NCBI GenBank assembly: GCA_034509425.1
Contig: JAVTVJ010000519.1
Span: forward strand, 62,001 to 126,000
DNA length: 64,000 nucleotides
Reading direction: 5' to 3'
Source: Eopsaltria australis
Lineage: Eukaryota; Chordata; Aves; Passeriformes; Petroicidae
The translations under genes were made by a program, and so were the position numbers. Numbering within the stretch: the first letter of the stretch is position 1; the number at the start of each line of letters is the position of its first letter. The notes under the pieces were generated by a model that did no database searches, was not told where the DNA came from, and saw nothing but the letters and a program-made list of their open reading frames with translations. Shown here piece by piece: positions 58,248 to 64,000 of the stretch.

Positions 58248-60177
58248 TTGGAGAACATTATGCTCACTGCTATTGCCATGAAGAAGTTTTTGGGGTAAGG
58301 AAGTCTCCCTGACCTCCCTTTCTCTGTCACTCAGCCCCACAATCACTGAGTGCTTGCTGATGCTGATGTTTTCACTAAAGGTGGTTTCCAAGCTGCTTCC
58401 TGCCTCTGAGCCAGGACATCAGAGCATGAGAGAAACCCTCATGAGTGTGTTGCAGCATGGAGTGTCGTGACCCCAAATTTTGGAGTCCCTTGTCTGGGGT
58501 GTCAATCAGAGCACATGTCCCAGTCACTCCCCTCTCCCTGGGGACTGGAGGTGTGTGCCATCCTGCAAGCAGGGCACTGTGGAGTCTGACTCTTTGGCTG
58601 TTCATGTGACAGTGCTCCAAGAGAACACGCACCCAGCAGACATGAGAAATGCCCTGTCACTGAGAAAAACATCATTGTCCCAGGAATAACACGACCTCCC
58701 TCCTCTCTGTGTGTGACTCCACACCAGAATGACACAGTGTTGGCTGGAGCAGGGGGGACACATGCTCTGGGGGAGATCCTGACATGTTTGCAGTCAGTGC
58801 CAGGAGCAGAGGGCTTGGGGCTGACCCTCTGCCCTGCACCCAGAGCACTCCCACCAACCCCACTGACTGCCTGTTCTTGCAGCAGCAGAGGGCCCAGGTG
58901 TTGTTTTATTTTTAGGTGTATTCTGGACTCCGCTGCAGGCTGTGAACTGGCGTCAGCAGAAGGATTGCAAAGCAATGAAGTGCTGCTCTTCACTTAGAGA
59001 GGTCATTTCCCTCACACAACCTCCCTCCCGAGGATCCTGGCCTGCCAGGTTCTCCCTGCTCAGCACGTGTGGTGCTGCAGCCAGGCTGGGGGGGAAGGGG
59101 GAGCATTCAGAGAACCCCAAAGCATCACTCACTGGCACCCCCAGGATGCTCTGGTGGGTGGCCACAGGAAAAGGGGCATCACCACAGCCACTTCCCGTGC
59201 TTTCCACCCTAATTATTTCTCCCTACACACCTGTTCCTCACCTCCAATGCCCAGATGGGGGTAGGATGAAAGAGAAGGGATATGGGGTGTCCCTCCCAGC
59301 CCCACTGCCTGAATCCCACCCTGACCCCACAGGTTCAACAGCTCTAAGAACAGCCATATCTGAGACTCCTGGGAAGAGGAACAAGGGATGTGCCAAAAAA
59401 GAGAGGTGCAGAGCCAGCTCTGAGTCTCCCTCCCTCAAATGTACAAGGCTTGACCATCTGCCCCTGATTTTGAGAGGTCAGGAAAGCAAAGTTAACCTGG
59501 CAGGATGGTTCACACACAGTTTTGGGAGCCGTGGAGGGGATGTGGCTCTTTTCAGCCTTTATTTCCCAGAGGAGGCAGCTGTAGGAGTGAGCAGAGCAGG
59601 CACTGCCTGTAACAGCAGGCTGCTCACAGCAAGGACGTGCCCATGGTCCTGCAGAGCAGCTCAGCTGTGCCAGAGCCAGGCTGGCTGTGCTGCTGAGGGG
59701 ACACTGGGCATCTGTGACTGCCACAGCCACACAGGGAACCAGGCTGAGTCCTCACACAGTGCTCCTCACTCCCACCTTTCCCCGCTCACCTTCTGTGCAG
59801 CAAAAAATCCTCTAATTCTGATCTCAGGTGTGATTATCGAGTTCCAAAAAACTTTTCAGTGCTGGCTTTACTCCTAATATATTCTGTAAGAGCTGCATCA
59901 GCACTAGTAGGATTTTCAGTCTAATTACCAGAGGTGCGTGTAGATACATTTCATGTCTCCAGAAGGGTGTTAATAATAGCTCTGAGTGATGAGAAACAAC
60001 ACAAAACGCTGCTACCAGCTCTAAGAAATAGCAGGGGAAAGACAAACCTGTGCATAGCCTTGGAAAGTACTGCAGGACAGTCCTGGGAGGGAGCATTTTC
60101 CATTGGAGGTCAGTGGTTTTCTCCTGAGTGCAGGTAGGGAAATTGAGGCATGGAGCTGCCAAAGTTGGCTCAGCCTC
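58248..60177. other. unique, locally GC-rich noncoding DNA with a 311-codon open frame
   Basis: The longest open frame in the window runs 58942-59877 on the plus strand. No domain is recognised, third-position composition looks like the surroundings, and several minus-strand frames overlap it. I treat it as unproven. A MIR-like stretch lies at about 60131-60177. Confidence 0.45.
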
Positions 60178-60619
60178 TGATGCCTTTTGGGGTTGCCTAA
60201 AAACAGAGGCCAGACAAAATTAGGAGAATAAAAAGTAGGTATATTTACTGAAGAGCCTTCAGGTACATTTTGGGCAGACAAAGCCCCCCAGGGGCTACAC
60301 CCAAAAATGGACCACGACTCACGGGTTTTCACACTTTTATAACTTTGGTCCATTTGCACATTGGGGATTCATCTTCCAATTACAGCTTCAGCTAATGAAG
60401 GCATTTAGCCCAAGTTTGCTCCCCCCAATTCACTTTTGTTTCCATCTCTCAGGCCTGGGACACTCAGGTGTCCTTGATTGCCAGCCCTGGAGAGGAATTG
60501 TTGTGTGTGACCCAAATGGGAGAGCAGCAGCTGACCCTGGAGATAGAGTTTAGAGCTCTACACTAAAGAACTGCAGGGTTACAAATACCTGAAAATAGAA
60601 AAACTAAAATGCTAAGGCA
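60178..60619 (-). mobile_element. solo LTR of an endogenous retrovirus, minus strand
   Basis: A 442-bp unit with TG...CA ends on both strands and short inverted termini (TGCCTT at 60181, AAGGCA at 60614). Read on the minus strand it has U3, then TTATAAAAG as a TATA box (60334-60342). The R region follows, with AGTAAATATA as a weak polyadenylation-like signal near 60241-60249, and then a short U5 ending AAAAGGCATCA. The wording matches a passerine LTR family I know. Possible 4-bp target duplication is imperfect (CCTC against TCTC). No gag, pol or env lies beside it, as expected for a solo LTR. Confidence 0.72.
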
Positions 60620-60801
60620 TCTCCTCCCCTGAGCAGAGCTGAGGATCAGAGTGGTGTGTCCTGACACTCCAGCTGATGGCTCTGAAGTGAGAGCTGAGCC
60701 CTAAGTGAGCACTGGGGTGTGCTGACCACACAGTCCCTCATTTTCTGAAAGCTGGGATACAGATCCTTGTCTAAGGTCCATCACACAGAGTAACTGAATA
60801 G
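60620..60801. other. spacer with MIR-like fragments
   Basis: Short stretches such as 'CTTGTCTAAGGTCCATCACACAG' in part resemble the MIR SINE 3' region. The match is too weak to annotate as an element. Confidence 0.3.
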
Positions 60802-60825
60802 ATGAATGAATGAATGAATGAATGA
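60802..60825. repeat. ATGA tetranucleotide microsatellite
   Basis: Six ATGA units, uninterrupted; the same motif as at 19773. Confidence 0.95.
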
Positions 60826-60859
60826 CCCTTAAGTCCTCTTTTTAGTCATTTTTTGGTTG

Positions 60860-61226
60860 TGATGCCTTTTTCTGGTCTTAGGAAATAAAGGCTCAGACAG
60901 GGTCAGAGGGTTGGGGTCGTTTCCCTTGGTATTTTAATAGGATCCCATTCCATGGCTTCTGCCGTCCAGGTAGAACGCGTCGCCAAAGCCCCGTCCCCCC
61001 AGTCGAGTGTACAATTAAAGACTCTACTCATTAGCAGATCTACCAGGAGGGTCCAATAAGGGGCCTGGGTGGGCTCACTTCCAGTTTACAAAATCTGTCC
61101 TACTAGGAGACCTTGAGGGCCCACGAAAACAGAGTGTTTGGTCTCTAACTCTCTGTGGTTTCAGGGGTGTTTGGTCTACCAGCCCTATAAACACCATGAA
61201 ACCGGGCTGAACTATCACCTAAAGCA
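60860..61226 (-). mobile_element. possible second LTR-like element, CpG-bearing
   Basis: It begins with TGATGCCTTTTT, the same 11-mer as the LTR above (60178-60188), and has a plausible other end at TAAAGCA (61220-61226). Inside, several CpGs are clustered (GGTCGTTTCCC, AGAACGCGTCGCC). The minus strand has TTTATAGGGC and TTATTTCC elements that could serve as TATA and polyadenylation sites. No target duplication was found and the family is not recognised. It could instead be a conserved element. Confidence 0.35.
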
Positions 61227-64000
61227 TCACAAGTGTGCATGCTGATACTTGTGAATGTAGGGAACGGTGTAAGAAGTATTCAGAAGAAAAGCAGAAAAAT
61301 CCTTCAGGCATCAGTTGCTTGGCACAGGTGGCAAAGTGAGTTCATAGCAAAGGCAAAAGGAGGCAGTCCTGGGTCTTTCCCTAACCTGGGAACCAGATGA
61401 ACTTTTCTGCCTTAAACCTCTGAATTGTCCTGAAGGATCTTGGTTTCTGACCTCATGTCCAGCTGGAGCCAGTTTGGGACATGGCATGAGAGGATTGGTT
61501 AAGAGAAGTTTTTAAACAAACTCTCAAGCCTTCTATAGAGGGTGAGGTTGCTTTGGGAGGGGGATGTTTGCTCCTGCTGGTCCTCTCTGATTATTATCAG
61601 GAGAACTGGGACTATTTGGGCTTTGCAGGTTGAAGACACAGCATGTGAGTAACGTATGGAAAGATTTAAGAGTATGGAAGTGCTAGTTCAGGTATTGTTG
61701 CCAGGATATCAGGGGAGGCTTTAAAATTAAGCATAGTGAAATAAGGAGGTGGGATATGGTAACTTCTTTGTGCTCCCTTTTCCTATCCCGAGGCTTCCCA
61801 CTTAGTGATGACTTTGTATAATTAAAATGAACAAAGTAAGTGGCAGCAATCCATCTTCACAATCACAGCATTTTCTCCTTCCCTTTGTTGAAGTGCTTTG
61901 TTCATCTCAAATTGGTTAAAAAAAAAAAAGTAAAAAAATAAATAATAAAAAATACAGAAATAGAAGTTGAATGGGTGCCTGCAGGGGCTGTATTTTTAGC
62001 AGCTCATCAGTTTGCAGAGAAGCTCAGAGGTTGCAGATTCTAATTGCCAACCTGGAATGTGGAAAGCAGGACAACTGAAAGAGTGTTTGTGTTGAGGAGA
62101 GAGTGATGATTTCAGAGCAGGGAAGGAAGAGATAATTGGCACCTTTGCTGTGTACAAAATGTGGTGGGACACCGTGTGGTGAGGCCATCTGGCCAGAGTT
62201 TGGGGCATGAGAGCCTGGTGAAAGGCTCTTGTGGAATCCAACTGCAGGAGGGATTTTGCCTCCTCCCTGGCTGGAGCTGTGAATGTTTATGCGGCCACTC
62301 TGGGGAGGCTGGACTGGGATATTTGCAGATGGAGAGTGTCAGATCCAACTGAGATGCTGGCTGGGAGGAGGAAGTGAGCAAGTAGAAAATGACAGCAGAT
62401 CTCTAACAAGAATGTGGAGCAGAGGGTGATCCCTGAGCACAGATCCAGGAGCCAGGGCTCTCAGGAAGGTGAGGTGTGAGCTGCCATAGCCTTAAAGCAT
62501 TAACTGGATCCAGTTCAGCCCTGGACTTATGCCCAGCAGTGTCCATCTACAGAAGATTGCTGCGAGAAGAGCTGATGGATTTGCTTTCTTGGTGCCCTTT
62601 TCCAGCAGAACCAGGATCTCCCTGTGAGATCCCAGAGCCTTGCCCAGGACAGAGGAGGAGGTGCTCAGTCTCTCCTTGCTGACATGGACCTGGTTGCTGT
62701 CCTCCCCTGTTCTGCTGCACACCCCCAACATTGGCTGTCATGATTTGCAGCTCTGGGTCCTGAAATGGAAGTCCTGGAAGTGCTGAGTGTACTGACAGCT
62801 CAGCTGATGGCTGTGGGATGCAGGAGCTCATGGCTTGGAGTACGGGAGAAGGCTGCCTTGTGTTTGCGTGGTGGAGGAGCTTGGCAGGTTTTTGGCTCGC
62901 TTTCCTGATAGACTATTTTCATCTCCCTGTCCTACTTCCTTCCACACAGGCCTCATTTCCCCCCAGGGACTATAACTAAACTCTTGTCTGTAATTCCAAT
63001 TGGTTCATCAGCTCTTTGGAGCATTTCCAGGCACACAGCAGAAGAGGATCACATGGGTAGCCCATCTGATGCCATGTACATAAAAAATGAGCTGTGTACA
63101 GACTGGACTGTGCTAAACAGCACTTGCTATGGCTGCAGATTTGCTGTCAGGACTTTGCCCCCTACACTGTCACAGGCAGATTAATAACACTAAAAAGGAC
63201 ATCTTCCTCTGCATGGAAGACCCAATCCTAACACAAACAAAGCCAGAAATCTCTGGCAGAAAGGGCATCATGGGTAAATGCTAATTTGCTGAGGTAATGG
63301 GTTAGGGGCAGAGAAGTAGGGCAGATAAATCAAAAAACATGGGTAAAACCATATGCAAGCAGCGCTGCAAGAACAGGACTTGAGGGGGAAATGGAGACAA
63401 GCAGGGCCATGGCTGATTGCAAATCACATCTGATGTGCAGAACGCTGAGTGGAGCTGGTAAAGTCATCCTTCCATATGCATGAGCTTGCTCATCTCCTTG
63501 CTGGGTACCCCCAAACTGGATGCTCCAGATCTCCCTTCCCCTGCCCCTTGCATTGCAGTACAAAAGGAGGGCCTTGAGGCAGCTGGCAGAGCTCAGCAGG
63601 GTGGAGGACACACTTGATCCCTGTGAGGGGGTGATGCAGCCCCTCCAGCCCATGCTCAGCACCCTTTTCCCCCCAGCAAAGCTATGGGAGCACAACCTTG
63701 GCTCTGGCCTTTGGGATGCTCCCGACAGGGATTAGTCACGCTGCCGTGGCTCGGCTGCCTGCAGGGCTGTCACTTTGTTCTTCTTCAAGGAAGAGCCAGT
63801 GGGCTGAGGAGGCTCCAGTTCCATCTGCCAGCAAAACCCGTAGCAGGGAAAGAGCAGCAGCAGAGGGGGGAGGTGCTGGAAGGGGGGAGCAGTGGATTCC
63901 CTCGGTAATTAGGATGGCTGCATCATCACTTATGCAAATAGGGACAAGAAGGAGGCTTTTTGCAGCAGGCTCAGTGGAGGAGAGAACAGAAAGATGGAGC
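61227..64000. other. unique noncoding DNA
   Basis: No gene is supported. An A-rich run lies at about 61918-61955. At the right edge a perfect octamer ATGCAAAT (63932-63939) lies about 25 bp from GGTAATTAGG, inside sequence with enhancer-like texture (about 63895-63960). A G-rich patch lies at about 63866-63890. Confidence 0.5.

Noticed and set aside
1..64000. CRISPR arrays, operons, prophage or insertion sequences
   Set aside because: The window is vertebrate noncoding DNA; the only regular repeats are microsatellites, minisatellites and retroelements.
1..64000. An undescribed multi-gene system
   Set aside because: No set of coding genes can be supported; the notable content is retroelements, tandem repeats and possible regulatory DNA.

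Overview
The window looks like noncoding DNA from a bird genome, most likely a passerine. The evidence is a dozen fragments of CR1 LINEs in avian-specific forms, many ending in the 8-bp ATTCTRTG-type tail. Several carry the wording 'GGCACTGCCAGGGATCCAGG', which I associate with songbird CR1 subfamilies. LTRs resembling avian endogenous retroviruses are also present, and the background is moderately AT-rich and CpG-poor. No bacterial, plasmid or phage features are visible: there are no operons, no ribosome binding sites and no dense coding.

I cannot support any protein-coding gene or RNA gene. Open frames are short, overlap on both strands, and have no recognisable domains. Several of the longest are explained by repeats: a 56-bp minisatellite gives about 177 codons, and CR1 copies underlie the frames near 33.4-34.0, 43.9-44.5 and 48.5-49.4 kb. 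The window therefore looks like a long intron or intergenic interval.

Layout. 0-10 kb: unique DNA with CR1 fragments at 2.0, 2.2, 4.0 and 9.3 kb; two of them form a tail-to-tail inverted pair. 10-20 kb: a conserved-looking patch with a perfect hairpin at 10.9 kb, a CR1 nested inside another CR1 at 13.2-13.7 kb, an AT-rich candidate enhancer at 14.3 kb, and the longest CR1 (about 490 bp) at 16.3 kb. 20-30 kb: a very old CR1 remnant at 21.4-21.9 kb, a 56-bp minisatellite at 24.7 kb, a CR1 at 27 kb, and an LTR whose U5 end has expanded into a TCAC microsatellite at 28.4 kb. 30-37 kb: a cluster of blocks that read like conserved noncoding elements, including a CpG-retaining patch at 30.3 kb and paired YY1-like motifs at 36.05 kb. 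34.06-44.28 kb and 49.04-60.18 kb: the two long intervals with no CR1 I could recognise. 44-49 kb: three more CR1s, a 12-bp minisatellite and a CTCF-like motif. 58-64 kb: a 137-bp polypyrimidine tract, a 442-bp solo LTR, and a second LTR-like block.

There is no cooperating gene system here. The most interesting material is regulatory in texture (30.3-37.1 kb) and evolutionary (nested and ancient retroelements, a microsatellite seeded by an LTR). Conservation claims rest on sequence texture only and need an alignment to confirm.
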